64,000 nucleotides of DNA, from contig NZ_SMAJ01000004.1 in assembly GCF_004346225.1 (NCBI RefSeq), forward strand, positions 267,580-331,579, given 5' to 3'. This DNA comes from Paralcaligenes ureilyticus. Its GTDB lineage: Bacteria > Pseudomonadota > Gammaproteobacteria > Burkholderiales > Burkholderiaceae_B. The notes under the pieces were generated by a model. It had not been told where the DNA came from, searched no databases, and worked only from the letters and a program-made list of their open reading frames with translations. Shown here one piece after another: positions 8,789 through 17,053 of the stretch. Positions within the stretch are counted from its first letter, which is position 1; each line of letters begins with the position of its first letter. A program made the position numbers and the translations under genes.

Positions 8789-8801
8789 GCATGAGTTGGT
8801 T

Positions 8802-8917
8802 GTAGCGGCAGCCCTTGTGGCTGCCATTTTTTTGTAGCGCCACCCCTTGTGGGTGGCATCTTTGCTAAACGGGATCCGGGTTATTGCGTAAATGGCAGCC
8901 ACAAGGGCTGCCGCTAC
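8802..8917. repeat. REP cluster: three copies (8802 +, 8834 +, 8892 -)
   Basis: Three 26-bp REP hairpins fill the 180-bp gap. Each has a GTAG foot and a 7-bp stem. The first and third have stem GGCAGCC/GGCTGCC; the second has GCCACCC/GGGTGGC. The second and third face tail-to-tail across a linker containing AAACGGGATCCGGGTTATTG, which recurs at 51395-51422, so this is a BIME-type unit. Confidence 0.9.
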
Positions 8918-8967
8918 ATAATAAGGTGCCATTAATTCAAGGCGCTATTAATCGACCTAGGGCGCCA

Positions 8968-9453
8968 TTAATCGTGCGGGTGCGGATGCTTGTGGATAGG
9001 ATCCACCCAATACACGGTTTCGGGTTTTTCGACGGCGGCGATGTCCAGGTTGATGACGACGGCTTCGTTGTCGCTGCGCACCAGCACGCATTCCAGGGGC
9101 TCGTCGTTGCTGGCGTTCATTTCCTGGTGTGGGACGTAGGGAGGCACGTAGATGAAATCACCCGGGCCGGCTTCGGCGGTGAATTCCAGCTGATCGCCCC
9201 AACGCATGCGGGCGTGGCCGCGCACAATGTAAATGACGCTTTCGAGCGCGCCGTGATGATGGGCGCCTGTCTTGGCTTTGGGGAAGATGGTGACGGTGCC
9301 GGCCCATAGCTTTTGCGCGCCGACACGCGCGTGGTTGATCGCCGCGGCGCGGTGCATGCCCGGCGTTTGTGCGGTGTTGGTGTCCATCTGGTCGCCCCGA
9401 ATAACGCTGACCCCTTCGGTGCGCCAGTCTTTGTGTTGTGTGTCCTCGCCCAT
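8968..9453 (-). CDS. Cupin-domain protein
   Basis: 161 residues forming a single cupin barrel. Motif 1 is visible as GAHHHGALESVIYIVRGHARM (three adjacent His and a Glu as metal ligands) and motif 2 as GDFIYVPPYVPHQEMN. The C-terminus is a His-rich tail (HKHPHPHD) that could bind extra metal. Start codon 9453 has an excellent GGAGGAATTC site. It lies 42 bases downstream of the amino-acid importer ATPase on the same strand and may be co-transcribed, so it may act on a related compound. The reaction is unknown; cupins range from dioxygenases and isomerases to simple binding proteins. Confidence 0.8.
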   Translation of the reverse strand: MGEDTQHKDWRTEGVSVIRGDQMDTNTAQTPGMHRAAAINHARVGAQKLWAGTVTIFPKAKTGAHHHGALESVIYIVRGHARMRWGDQLEFTAEAGPGDFIYVPPYVPHQEMNASNDEPLECVLVRSDNEAVVINLDIAAVEKPETVYWVDPIHKHPHPHD

Positions 9454-9495
9454 GAATTCCTCCGCGAATGGCTAACAACCATGATACCGCACGAT

Positions 9496-10269
9496 TCAGG
9501 GCGTTTGGGTTTCGTCTTTCAGGATGGCTTGCAAAAACAAACGCGTGCGCGCTTCTTTGGGGTTTTTGAAAATCACTTCGGGTACGCCCGCTTCGATAAT
9601 GCGCCCGCCGTCCATCACGACCACGGTGTCGGCCACTTCCTTGGCAAAGCTCATTTCGTGGGTGACGACCATCATGGTCATGCCTTCTTTGGCCAGCAGT
9701 TTCATCACCTGCAGCACCTCGCCCACCAGTTCGGGGTCGAGCGCCGAAGTGGGCTCGTCGAATAGCATAACCTTGGGTTCCATGGCCAGCGCCCGGGCGA
9801 TAGCCACGCGTTGCTTTTGGCCGCCCGACAGGCTGGCGGGCATGGCGGAGGACTTCTCGGCCAGGCCGACCTTGGCCAGCAGCGCCTCGCCCAATTGTTC
9901 GCTTTGCGCCGCGCCCATGCCACGCAGAGTTCTGGGGCCGATGGTGACGTTATGCAAGACGCTTAAGTGCGGAAACAGATTGAACGATTGGAAGACCATG
10001 CCGACCTGGGTGCGCAGGCGATTCAGGTCTTTCTCGGCCAGCATGGCGCCGTTGTCGGTGAGGCGCTGGCCGCAGATGTCGATGACGCCTTGCTGGGCGA
10101 TTTCCAGGCCGTTGCAGCAGCGCAGCAAGGTGCTTTTGCCCGAGCCGCTCGGGCCGATGACCACCACCACTTGCGATAGATCGACTTCCAGGTCGATGCC
10201 TTTCAGAACCTGATTGCTGCCGAATGACTTATGCAGCTGGCTTATTTTGATCATGGCGGGGGCGGTCAT
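9496..10269 (-). CDS. Polar amino-acid ABC transporter ATPase (GlnQ/HisP type)
   Basis: 257 residues. Walker A is GPSGSGKST, the Q-loop is [11 protein letters not shown], the signature is [16 protein letters not shown], Walker B is [12 protein letters not shown] and the switch His lies in VVTHEMSFA. It hydrolyses ATP to drive uptake through the permease encoded just upstream. The start overlaps the permease stop by 4 bases (ATGA), which supports 10269 over the internal Met at 10254. The operon order is binding protein, permease, ATPase, then the cupin. The substrate is a polar or charged amino acid, not further resolved. Confidence 0.95.
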   Translation of the reverse strand: MTAPAMIKISQLHKSFGSNQVLKGIDLEVDLSQVVVVIGPSGSGKSTLLRCCNGLEIAQQGVIDICGQRLTDNGAMLAEKDLNRLRTQVGMVFQSFNLFPHLSVLHNVTIGPRTLRGMGAAQSEQLGEALLAKVGLAEKSSAMPASLSGGQKQRVAIARALAMEPKVMLFDEPTSALDPELVGEVLQVMKLLAKEGMTMMVVTHEMSFAKEVADTVVVMDGGRIIEAGVPEVIFKNPKEARTRLFLQAILKDETQTP

Positions 10270-10934
10270 TGCACCATCCCTCCGGCTTTAAGACGCGTTT
10301 CGATATGGCGCAGCACCAGGGTGGTGGCCGTTGTCATGATCCAGTACACCACAGCGATGACCAAGTAGGTTTCCAGCGAGCGATACGACACGCTGATGAT
10401 TTTTTGTCCTTCATGCATCAGGTCGTGGATGGTGACCAGCGACACCAGGGCCGAGTTTTTGATGAGCGCGATGAATTCATTGCCGAGCGGCGGAATCATG
10501 CGTACGAACGCCTGTGGCAAAATGATTTTCAGCATGGCCTGGGTGGAGGACATGCCCAGCGACCGAGCCGCCTCGGTTTGACCGCGGTCGACCGATTGAA
10601 TCGCGCCGCGCACGACTTCGGACACATACGAAGCCGAATACATGCCCAGGCCCAGCATCCCGCAGGCAAAGGCCGGGAGCAAGATGCCAAAGCGCGGCAG
10701 GCCGAAGAACCAGATAAAGAGCTGTACCAGCAAGGGCGTGCCGCGAAAGCACGACAGGTAAACGCTGCAAAACCAGTAGGTGATTTTGCGTTGCGGATTC
10801 AGGTGGCCGATGCCGATCAGCAGCCCCAGCAGGCACGACAGAAGCAGTGCGCACACCGTCACCTCGACGGTAACGGTGGCGCCTCTGAAGAGCGATGTCC
10901 AGTCGGCCAGGACCGGGGTGAAATCAAAGTTCAT
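10266..10934 (-). CDS. Polar amino-acid ABC transporter permease (HisM/GlnP type)
   Basis: 222 residues with about five membrane segments and the cytoplasmic EAA loop [22 protein letters not shown] (about residues 140-160), which contacts the ATPase. [11 protein letters not shown] is another family hallmark. Only one permease gene is present, so it probably works as a homodimer. It overlaps the binding-protein gene by 4 bases upstream and the ATPase gene by 4 bases downstream, giving a tightly coupled operon. Confidence 0.94.
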   Translation of the reverse strand: MNFDFTPVLADWTSLFRGATVTVEVTVCALLLSCLLGLLIGIGHLNPQRKITYWFCSVYLSCFRGTPLLVQLFIWFFGLPRFGILLPAFACGMLGLGMYSASYVSEVVRGAIQSVDRGQTEAARSLGMSSTQAMLKIILPQAFVRMIPPLGNEFIALIKNSALVSLVTIHDLMHEGQKIISVSYRSLETYLVIAVVYWIMTTATTLVLRHIETRLKAGGMVQ

Positions 10935-11677
10935 TTGGCGCTGGCTTCAAACCACTTGTTGACGATTTTTTGGTAGACGCCGTTGGCCTTGATGCGCTTT
11001 AGGGCTTCGTTAAAGCTCTTGGTCAGCTCGGGTTGCGCTTTGCTGACGGCAATACCGTATTCTTCGGTGGTGATTTGCTCGGGCAGAACGGTCAAGGTGG
11101 GGTTGTGTTGCGCGTAAAGCTTGGCGGCCGGTTTGCCGGTCACCGCTGCGTCGGCGCGGCCGACCTCGACCAGGTTGAACATTTCTTCGTTTTTCTCGAC
11201 CTCGACGCGCACCACTTTCGGAAAGCTATCTTGCAGGAATTTCACCGATTTGGTGCCGACCTGCACCGAGACTTTCTTGCCGTCCAGGTCTTTAAGCGTC
11301 TTGATGGGGCCGTCTTTCTTGGTTAGGACAACCAGGCCGCCGGCGTAATACGGGTCGGTGAAATCCACCACTTTCTTGCGCGCGTCGGTAATGTAAATGG
11401 CCGACATGGCCGCATCGGCCCGGCCTGACACGATGGCGGGAATGAGCCCTTTGAAGTCGATATCGGTCCAGGCTACCTTTTTGCCCATTTCCTTGGCCAG
11501 GGCTTCGGTCAGCTCAATATCGAAACCGGTGCGCTGCCCCGCCTGGGTAAATTCCATGGGGGGAAACGTGGCGTCGGTTACAACGCGGATGGTGTCCGAG
11601 GCGGCGTGTCCAACTGCCGCGAAACTGCCCAGCGTTACGGCGAGCAGCGCGGTTAATAAGGTTTTGCGGGATGTCAT
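10931..11677 (-). CDS. Periplasmic amino-acid-binding protein (SBP family 3)
   Basis: 248 residues. The signal peptide is MTSRKTLLTALLAVTLGSFAAVGHA, with a likely cut after GHA. The family 3 binding-protein signature GFDIELTEALAKEMG follows, with ligand-contact segments (FPPMEFT, SGRADAAMSAIYITDAR) typical of glutamine/lysine/histidine binders. It captures the amino acid for the permease and ATPase that follow. As the first gene of the operon, its promoter should lie in 11678-11760, where TACGGAATTTCGTA (11705-11718) is an imperfect palindrome. Confidence 0.94.
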   Translation of the reverse strand: MTSRKTLLTALLAVTLGSFAAVGHAASDTIRVVTDATFPPMEFTQAGQRTGFDIELTEALAKEMGKKVAWTDIDFKGLIPAIVSGRADAAMSAIYITDARKKVVDFTDPYYAGGLVVLTKKDGPIKTLKDLDGKKVSVQVGTKSVKFLQDSFPKVVRVEVEKNEEMFNLVEVGRADAAVTGKPAAKLYAQHNPTLTVLPEQITTEEYGIAVSKAQPELTKSFNEALKRIKANGVYQKIVNKWFEASAK

Positions 11678-11826
11678 GAAAACTCCTTGTGCGCGAGGTG
11701 GAAATACGGAATTTCGTAAGCTTAGCGAGATTTTGCGTTATTGCACTATTTGAAGCTTAAAAAAGTGCCGATATGGGAAAAACCCCTAGATACTTGCCGT
11801 TGGCGAAGAAACGTACCCGTCGCTAT

Positions 11827-11960
11827 GTAGCGGCAGCCCTTGTGGCTGCCATTTTCCCAAAATATGGAATCGTCTTGATCGTCACGGTTTTGCCACCCAC
11901 AAGGGGTGGCGCTACATGATTCACGGGCAGGTCTTTGTAGTGGCTCCCTTGTGGATGCCA
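11827..11960. repeat. REP cluster: two good copies (11827 +, 11892 -) and one decayed (11937 +)
   Basis: The stems are GGCAGCC/GGCTGCC (11827-11852) and GCCACCC/GGGTGGC (11892-11915). The decayed copy at 11937-11960 keeps GTAG and CCCTTGTGG but its arms no longer pair. The middle and last copies face each other across CATGATTCACGGG, the common BIME linker of this genome. Confidence 0.85.
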
Positions 11961-11967
11961 AAAATCA

Positions 11968-12480
11968 TTATTCTTCGCGCAGAACCTGTTCGGCGGTGGC
12001 CAGGGGTAGGCACAGGGTCATGGTTTTGATGGGTGACTCGATGAAGCCTCGGGAACGATAAAAGCGCCTGGCTTGTTCGGACAGCGCGTGCACCAGCAGC
12101 GCCGAGACGCCGGCGATTTCGGCCGCCTGAATCGTGCGTAGGATGGCGTCGCGCAACAGAGCGGTACCTATGCCTTTTTGATGGTGGTCCTTGTGGATCG
12201 CCAAGCGGCCAAGAACCAGGACCGGAATGGGATCTGGCCGGTTGCGCCGCAGGGCGCCTGGCACTGCGCCATGGCCGATTGCTCCGGCCGCCAGGCAGTA
12301 GTAGCCAATGACGGCCTGGCCTTCGCATACAACATAGGTACGTGATGATCCATTGGCTTGATTTTTGGCGGCGCGCCGCTTTAACCACTCGTCAAGCGAC
12401 GGCTCGCCACTGTCAAAGTCGGCAAGCTGATGAGAACCAGCAAGCGGCTCCGGCGTTGAAATCATCGCCGCGGCTTCCAC
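11968..12480 (-). CDS. GNAT-family acetyltransferase toxin of a TacAT-like toxin-antitoxin pair
   Basis: 170 residues. The acetyl-CoA loop appears as HQKGIGTALLRDAI (the Q/R-x-x-G-x-G pattern), preceded by PVLVLGRLAIHKDH, the beta-4 strand typical of the TacT/AtaT group. FYRSRGF near the C-terminus supplies the catalytic tyrosine position. Such toxins acetylate the amino acid on charged tRNA and stop translation. It lies directly downstream of, and overlaps by 19 bases, a DUF1778 antitoxin gene, the standard order. Neighbouring REPs and a RAYT mark this as an accessory spot. An N-terminal start at MISTPEPLAG (five residues later) is also possible. Confidence 0.88.
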   Translation of the reverse strand: MEAAAMISTPEPLAGSHQLADFDSGEPSLDEWLKRRAAKNQANGSSRTYVVCEGQAVIGYYCLAAGAIGHGAVPGALRRNRPDPIPVLVLGRLAIHKDHHQKGIGTALLRDAILRTIQAAEIAGVSALLVHALSEQARRFYRSRGFIESPIKTMTLCLPLATAEQVLREE

Positions 12481-12755
12481 GGAACGGGCGCTTTCATCGT
12501 GCGGCGCAGTCGGTCGGAGGGCGCGGGCGGCGTATCGAGCATTGCCTGAAATGCCGAAAAGCCTTTGGCGTCGAGTGCAAAGTACGTCTGGTCGAGCAGC
12601 ACATCTTCGGCCTCCCGGCAGGCCGCTTCCAGCATGAACTCCGAGCGGCTACGCCCGAGCCGGTCGGCGGCCTGGTCAATCAGATCACGCTGGCCGGCTT
12701 TGGCTCGAATGCTGATGGTGACGGGTTCTTGGGTGGGTGATAGGGTATGCGCCAT
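12462..12755 (-). CDS. DUF1778 (TacA-like) antitoxin
   Basis: 97 residues. The N-terminal ribbon-helix-helix half (VTISIRAKAGQRDLIDQAAD, then LGRSRSEFMLEAA) would bind DNA as a dimer. The C-terminal tail, ending in FSAFQAMLDTPPAPSDRLRR, is the part that wraps the toxin in related TacA proteins. It neutralises the downstream GNAT toxin and most likely represses its own operon, with an operator candidate 13 bases upstream of the start. The start follows from the gene being first in the pair. Confidence 0.9.
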   Translation of the reverse strand: MAHTLSPTQEPVTISIRAKAGQRDLIDQAADRLGRSRSEFMLEAACREAEDVLLDQTYFALDAKGFSAFQAMLDTPPAPSDRLRRTMKAPVPWKPRR

Positions 12756-12767
12756 ATATTACCTTTT

Positions 12768-12787
12768 TGTAGTGCATATGTATTACA
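12768..12787. promoter_or_regulatory. Candidate operator of the toxin-antitoxin operon
   Basis: A 20-bp imperfect palindrome, 16 of 20 positions symmetric, centred on CATATG with outer arms TGTA and TACA. It sits 13 bases upstream of the antitoxin start, where autorepression by RHH antitoxins usually occurs. Binding is inferred. Confidence 0.45.
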
Positions 12788-12834
12788 GCACAAAAGCATA
12801 TCTGAGGATTGCGCGGCGCGTAATCGTGAATTAT

Positions 12835-12986
12835 GTAGCGCCACCCCTTGTGGGTGGCATTTCTTTTAAGCAAAAGGAGTGTTGCTTGCACAGATGACAG
12901 GCACAAGGCCTGTCGCTACATGATTCATGCAACGTTTTTTTCGTCTTCATCGTCAGTGATATGGCAGCCACGAGGGCTGCCACTAC
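12835..12986. repeat. REP cluster downstream of the RAYT gene (12835 +, 12894 -, 12961 -)
   Basis: 12835-12860 has stem GCCACCC/GGGTGGC. 12894-12919 is a fourth stem version, GACAGGC/GCCTGTC, keeping the ACAAG loop and CTAC foot. 12961-12986 has stem GGCAGCC/GGCTGCC. All lie within 175 bases of the RAYT stop codon. Confidence 0.85.
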
Positions 12987-13008
12987 ATAATTCACGGGTA
13001 CGTATTCG

Positions 13009-13629
13009 TTAAAAATTGATCGGGTTTTCGCGATCCAGCGACCATTGCGCCGGATTATTCGCAATGTAGGTACGGATCTGCGTCAGGTTGGATTCGTTTC
13101 GAATGACATGCTCGTAGTAGTTAGGCTGCCAGAGCCGGCCTTCGAACGATGGCCAGTGTGACGTTTTTACATTATTGATATATCTAAGGGTGGACAAAGA
13201 TTTGAACGCCCCGACTATATTTCCTATTGTGTGTGGGCCTTTTGCACGGATATGGCCGCTACGCGGGTCATCGCCTACGGGCAGGGCCAGGCCTTTTTGA
13301 GAGAACGGAAATGCGTGCCTCGGCGGGGAAATGAACAGGATGCCGTGGATGTGATTGGGCATGATCGTGAACCCGTCCAGCGCGAGATCAGGAAAGAGCC
13401 TTGGCAGTGTTTCCCACACATCGGCGACCATAAGGCCGGCATTGTTGGGACGCATCTGGCCGTTTTCGATTTGGCCGAATAACAGCATCCGGTGGTGGGT
13501 GCATAGGGTGATGAAATACGCGCCCGCTTGCGAGTAGTCGTAGCCCGGCAAGCGCGGCGGGCGGTGCCGTGAGTGGGCGCGGGGTGCCAAGGGCGTTTCG
13601 TTTTTGATCGTGGGAGTGTGCTGCGCCAT
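13009..13629 (-). CDS. REP-associated tyrosine transposase (RAYT, Y1 family)
   Basis: 206 residues. The Y1 (IS200-like) nuclease core is visible: PGYDYSQAGAYFITLCTHHR near the N-terminus, the metal-binding HuH motif in MPNHIHGIL (about residue 92), and the catalytic tyrosine in NYYEHVIRNE near the C-terminus, with LWQPNYYEHVIRNESN the usual RAYT signature. RAYTs cut single-stranded REP hairpins next to a GTAG tetranucleotide and are thought to spread them. This gene is bracketed by REPs with exactly that foot (12835-12986 and 13742-13867). It is single-copy here, has no IS ends of its own, and no frameshift. Confidence 0.93.
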   Translation of the reverse strand: MAQHTPTIKNETPLAPRAHSRHRPPRLPGYDYSQAGAYFITLCTHHRMLLFGQIENGQMRPNNAGLMVADVWETLPRLFPDLALDGFTIMPNHIHGILFISPPRHAFPFSQKGLALPVGDDPRSGHIRAKGPHTIGNIVGAFKSLSTLRYINNVKTSHWPSFEGRLWQPNYYEHVIRNESNLTQIRTYIANNPAQWSLDRENPINF

Positions 13630-13741
13630 GACAAGTCCTTCGAGCGAGTTCCGATGATGAAATCGAAGGTATCACGGGATTGGCGGTAGTTCATCCGTGA
13701 AGGGATGTTTGTGTCATGGGGGGATCTATGGTGTGTGGGGG

Positions 13742-13867
13742 ATGGCAGCCACAAGGGCTGCCGCTACGGCGGGGTTTGTGAAATTGCAATATGACGATGG
13801 CACCCACAAGGGGTGCCGCTACATGTGGCGGGCACGTTTTTGTAGCGGCACCCCTTGTGGGTGCCAT
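13742..13867. repeat. REP cluster upstream of the RAYT gene (13742 -, 13797 -, 13842 +)
   Basis: Stems are GGCAGCC/GGCTGCC (13742-13767) and GGCACCC/GGGTGCC (13797-13822 and 13842-13867). The last two face each other across ATGTGGCGGGCACGTTTT, making a BIME. With the cluster at 12835-12986 they frame the transposase on both sides. Confidence 0.9.
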
Positions 13868-13881
13868 TCAAACCCACGCGC

Positions 13882-15159
13882 CTATTGTTTGGCGAACACC
13901 TGTTCCGCAGCGTCCAGCGTGGCCTGGATAACGGCATCGTCGTGCGCGGCCGAGACGAAGCCGGCTTCGAACGCGGAGGGCGCAAAATATACGCCTTTGA
14001 TGAGCATGGCGTGAAAGAACTTTTTAAAGCGCTCGACATTGCAGCTTGATGCTTCCGCGAAACTGGTGGGTATCCGTTCGCTGAAGTAGATGCCGAACAT
14101 GCCGCCGATGTGGTCGGTGCTAAGGGCGATGCCGGCGGCTTCGGCGCGATCGGCGATCCCGTCGGCCAGCTTTTGGGTTTGCGCACCCAGGCGCTCGTAA
14201 AAGCCGGGTTCGGACAGCAGCTTAAGCGTCGTCAGGCCGGCGGCCACGGCCACCGGATTGCCCGATAGCGTGCCGGCCTGGTAAACGCCGCCCAGTGGTG
14301 CGATGTGTTCCATGATGTCGGCGCGGCCGCCAAAGGCGCCTACCGGCATCCCGCCGCCGATGATCTTCGCCAGCGTGGTCAGGTCGGGCTTGATGCCGGT
14401 CAGTCCTTGTACGCCTTGTGGCCCAACCCGAAAGCCCGTCATGACTTCGTCAAAAATCAGCAGCGCGCCATATTGTGTGCACAGAGTGCGCAAGCCCTCG
14501 AGGAAACCCGGCACGGGCTGGATCAGATTCATGTTGCCGGCTATGGGCTCGACAATAATGCAGGCGATATCGGTGCCGTGCAGCTTGAACGCGGCTTCGA
14601 CGCTATCGAGCTTGTTGTAGTCGAGCACGAGGGTATGCTGAATGAATTCGGGGGGGACCCCCGCCGAGGTTGGGTGGCCGAAGGTAAGCATGCCTGATCC
14701 CGCTTTGACCAGCAGGCTGTCGGCGTGGCCATGGTAGCAGCCTTCGAATTTAATGATTTTCGAGCGGCCCGTTACGCCGCGCGCCAGGCGTATGGCGGTC
14801 ATGGTGGCTTCGGTGCCCGAGCTGACCAGGCGTACTTTCTCGATGGACGGCATGCGCGCCACAATGGTTTCGGCAATCAGGATTTCGGCTTCGGTCGGCG
14901 CGCCAAATGAAAGCCCGTCGACGGCGGCCTCCTGTACGGCCTTAACCACTTCCGGGTGCGCGTGCCCAAGTATGGCGGGGCCCCACGAGCCGACGTAGTC
15001 GATGTAGCGGACGTTGTCGGCATCCCACAAATAAGGGCCTTGCGCGCGCTTGATAAAGCGCGGCGAGCCACCCACGGATCGAAAGGCCCTGACAGGCGAA
15101 TTGACCCCGCCGGGAATGGATTGACAGGCGCGTTCGAAGAGTTCGGTGTTGCGAGACAT
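13882..15159 (-). CDS. hemL: Glutamate-1-semialdehyde 2,1-aminomutase
   Basis: 425 residues, the usual length. This PLP enzyme converts glutamate-1-semialdehyde to 5-aminolevulinate, the first committed precursor of haem in the C5 pathway. Landmarks are [12 protein letters not shown] near the start, [32 protein letters not shown] (the Asp that holds the PLP ring) and [18 protein letters not shown] with the Schiff-base lysine. It is transcribed toward the RAYT and ends 15 bases from a REP. It neighbours thiE/thiD on the same strand, the arrangement I know from Bordetella-type genomes. Confidence 0.97.
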   Translation of the reverse strand: MSRNTELFERACQSIPGGVNSPVRAFRSVGGSPRFIKRAQGPYLWDADNVRYIDYVGSWGPAILGHAHPEVVKAVQEAAVDGLSFGAPTEAEILIAETIVARMPSIEKVRLVSSGTEATMTAIRLARGVTGRSKIIKFEGCYHGHADSLLVKAGSGMLTFGHPTSAGVPPEFIQHTLVLDYNKLDSVEAAFKLHGTDIACIIVEPIAGNMNLIQPVPGFLEGLRTLCTQYGALLIFDEVMTGFRVGPQGVQGLTGIKPDLTTLAKIIGGGMPVGAFGGRADIMEHIAPLGGVYQAGTLSGNPVAVAAGLTTLKLLSEPGFYERLGAQTQKLADGIADRAEAAGIALSTDHIGGMFGIYFSERIPTSFAEASSCNVERFKKFFHAMLIKGVYFAPSAFEAGFVSAAHDDAVIQATLDAAEQVFAKQ

Positions 15160-15240
15160 GGCGATTGGGCTCTAAAGATGGAATAGGGTGATGCTATAGC
15201 ATAGCAAGCTTGCTGTTTATTCTCTATTTTGATTGTTGAT

Positions 15241-15387
15241 GTGGCAGCCACGAGGGCTGCCGTTACATGCGACAGGTGCGGATATTGGGACCATGGCACC
15301 CACAAGGGGTGCCGCTACATGAGCGGCAGGTACGTTTTTGATGAACGACTGGTACGTATTTGTAGCGGCACCCCTTGTGGGTGCCAT
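15241..15387. repeat. REP cluster between hemL and thiE (15241 -, 15293 -, 15362 +)
   Basis: 15241-15266 has stem GGCAGCC/GGCTGCC with a changed foot (GTTAC for GCTAC). 15293-15318 and 15362-15387 have stem GGCACCC/GGGTGCC and face each other across about 43 bases. These copies fill most of the 261-bp gap; nothing else was recognised there. Confidence 0.9.
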
Positions 15388-15420
15388 CGTCCCAAAGAAC
15401 CATCGCCCCAAAAACGCCCC

Positions 15421-16104
15421 CTACCCCCGCGTTTCGAACAGATCCCGGCAGCGGCGGGCTGTAGCTTGTATGTTTGAGGCGCCGAACAGGCCGCTGATCA
15501 GGGCGACGCTGTCGGCGCCGGCACGAATTACGGGTGCGGCGTTGTCGGCCGTCAGGCCCCCTATGGTCACCACGGCCGCGCGTGGAGCGGCACGATCACC
15601 CCGCATCCGGCCTGCCCGGGTACGTTCTGCCAGCATCCGCCCCGCGCGGATATGGTCGAGCGTGGCGCGGACCGCGTCGGGCTTGACGCTGGAGGGATAC
15701 ATGGCGCCGAATGCAATGTAATCGACGTCGGCGGCCAGGGCTTGTTGGGCCAGCGCAGGGTCGTTGTAGCAGGAGCAGCCCAGAATTTTGTCGGGTCCCA
15801 GGGCTTGCCGCGCTTCGATCAATGCGCCATCTTCGCGTCCCAGGTGGGCTCCGTCGGCATCGAGCGCCAGCGCCAGGCGCCAGTCGTCGTTGATAATGAA
15901 TACGACGCCTAATGATTTGCACGCTGCGGCCAGCGCCCGCGCCTGATATTCGCCTTCGCGCCGCGTGGCGGTTTTACGGCGCCATTGCAATGCCACCATG
16001 CCGCCGGCGGCGGCGGCCCGGACGGCGGCGATCAGCCTTTGCGTGTCGCTCCACTCGGGGGTTATGCCATACAGCCCACGTGGGAATCTAAGCGGCGTTT
16101 TCAT
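15421..16104 (-). CDS. thiE: Thiamine-phosphate synthase
   Basis: 227 residues. It joins HMP-pyrophosphate and thiazole phosphate to make thiamin phosphate. Visible landmarks: GLYGITPE at the start, VALQWRRK (substrate pyrophosphate region), FIINDDWRLALALDADGAHLGRED (the metal-binding Asp region), ILGCSCYN, and DYIAFGAMYPSSVK followed by VVTIGGLTADNA. ATG 16104 is chosen because the conserved core begins there and it sits 3 bases after thiD. The loop before VVTIGG is longer than usual, with two AGRM segments (RAGRMLAERTRAGRM), possibly from a short duplication. Confidence 0.92.
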   Translation of the reverse strand: MKTPLRFPRGLYGITPEWSDTQRLIAAVRAAAAGGMVALQWRRKTATRREGEYQARALAAACKSLGVVFIINDDWRLALALDADGAHLGREDGALIEARQALGPDKILGCSCYNDPALAQQALAADVDYIAFGAMYPSSVKPDAVRATLDHIRAGRMLAERTRAGRMRGDRAAPRAAVVTIGGLTADNAAPVIRAGADSVALISGLFGASNIQATARRCRDLFETRG

Positions 16105-16106
16105 GT

Positions 16107-16934
16107 TCAAGAGGGCGATCGGTTGATTAACGGGTGACCCATGCCGGGCTGGAACGAATTTGCGGCGAGCGGCATCGCTTGTTTGATCGCCGCCTCGACA
16201 GCCTGTGGAGCGTCCAGCCCCATGGCCAGTTGGCAGGCCACGGCACAGGCCAAGGGGCCGTCGGCATCGTGCAGCCGGGCGGCAGGCGCTTGCCAGGCCC
16301 AATTGAAGGTTTCGTTTTCCTGCCCTTGCAGCAAGTAGGCGCTTTGGCCGGGGCGAATGGGGGCCGCCGTGCTTAACACCCATTTGGCGCCGCATTGCAG
16401 CAGGGCCTGCGCCGGAGATGCCGCGTCGATGGTGGACAAAAGGCCCTCGGCTTGCCATTGCACCATCAGGTTATGGTCGGCGATGACGATATCTGTCTGG
16501 GGCAGCAAGAGTTCCAGCGTTGCGCTCAACACGTCTTCGGAATCGATGTCTTCCAGCGCGGCCTCGTCGGGCCAGGCGGTTAGATGCAGAACCAGAGGCA
16601 CCTGGTTGTAATCGGCGGCGATTTGCGCCAGCGCGCTGACCGATTCCGGTGTGTAAAGAGGGCCTATTTTTATGGCCTGCACGGCCATGTCTTCGAGCAG
16701 GCAGCGCGCCTGGTCGTCGATCAGTTCAGGCGCGACAGGCTGGATTTCTTCAATTCCCACCGTGTCCTGGACGCGGATGGCTGTCAGGGTGCTTAGCGCG
16801 TGGCATCCCAGCGTTGCGCAAGTAACCGCATCGGCGGGCAGGCTACTGGACCCACTGGGGTCGAAAGGGCCGAAAATAAGAACTATTGGGAGGTTTGATG
16901 CTTGCACAGAATACCGAATCGCAGAAGTAGGCAA
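16107..16934 (-). CDS. thiD: Divergent hydroxymethylpyrimidine (phosphate) kinase, ThiD-like
   Basis: 275 residues related to ThiD of the ribokinase superfamily, which phosphorylates HMP and HMP-phosphate for thiamin synthesis. The fold is suggested by LIFGPFDPSGSSSLPADAVTCATLGCHALSTLTAIRVQDT at the start and by AVQAIKIGPLYTPESV. Two usually conserved spots are altered: the GGAGIQAD stretch reads GSSSLPAD, and the C-terminal GTGCT anion-hole/catalytic motif reads DADGPL. The normal catalytic Cys and Gly are therefore missing. It directly precedes thiE (2-base gap), which supports a thiamin role, but the kinase activity should be doubted. The symbol is by context. Confidence 0.75.
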   Translation of the reverse strand: MPTSAIRYSVQASNLPIVLIFGPFDPSGSSSLPADAVTCATLGCHALSTLTAIRVQDTVGIEEIQPVAPELIDDQARCLLEDMAVQAIKIGPLYTPESVSALAQIAADYNQVPLVLHLTAWPDEAALEDIDSEDVLSATLELLLPQTDIVIADHNLMVQWQAEGLLSTIDAASPAQALLQCGAKWVLSTAAPIRPGQSAYLLQGQENETFNWAWQAPAARLHDADGPLACAVACQLAMGLDAPQAVEAAIKQAMPLAANSFQPGMGHPLINRSPS

Positions 16935-17053
16935 CGAACTTTGGTTATGATCAAAGTAATTGCTATTGGGTTTAGTAAGATAGACCCCATTCTAATAGAA
17001 GCGCTCAAAGACCGTTGGTTTTTGGGCTTGAAATTCTCAGTGAGTAACAAAAC

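Noticed and set aside
15421..16458. Longer ThiE with a 118-residue N-terminal extension
   Set aside because: The extra part overlaps thiD in another frame and reads as its shadow; ThiE family proteins start at the Met encoded at 16104.
16935..17053. tRNA gene in the thiD/rubredoxin gap, and elsewhere between genes
   Set aside because: I looked for acceptor stems with a T-loop GTTCGA-type motif and a CCA end and found none that fold properly.
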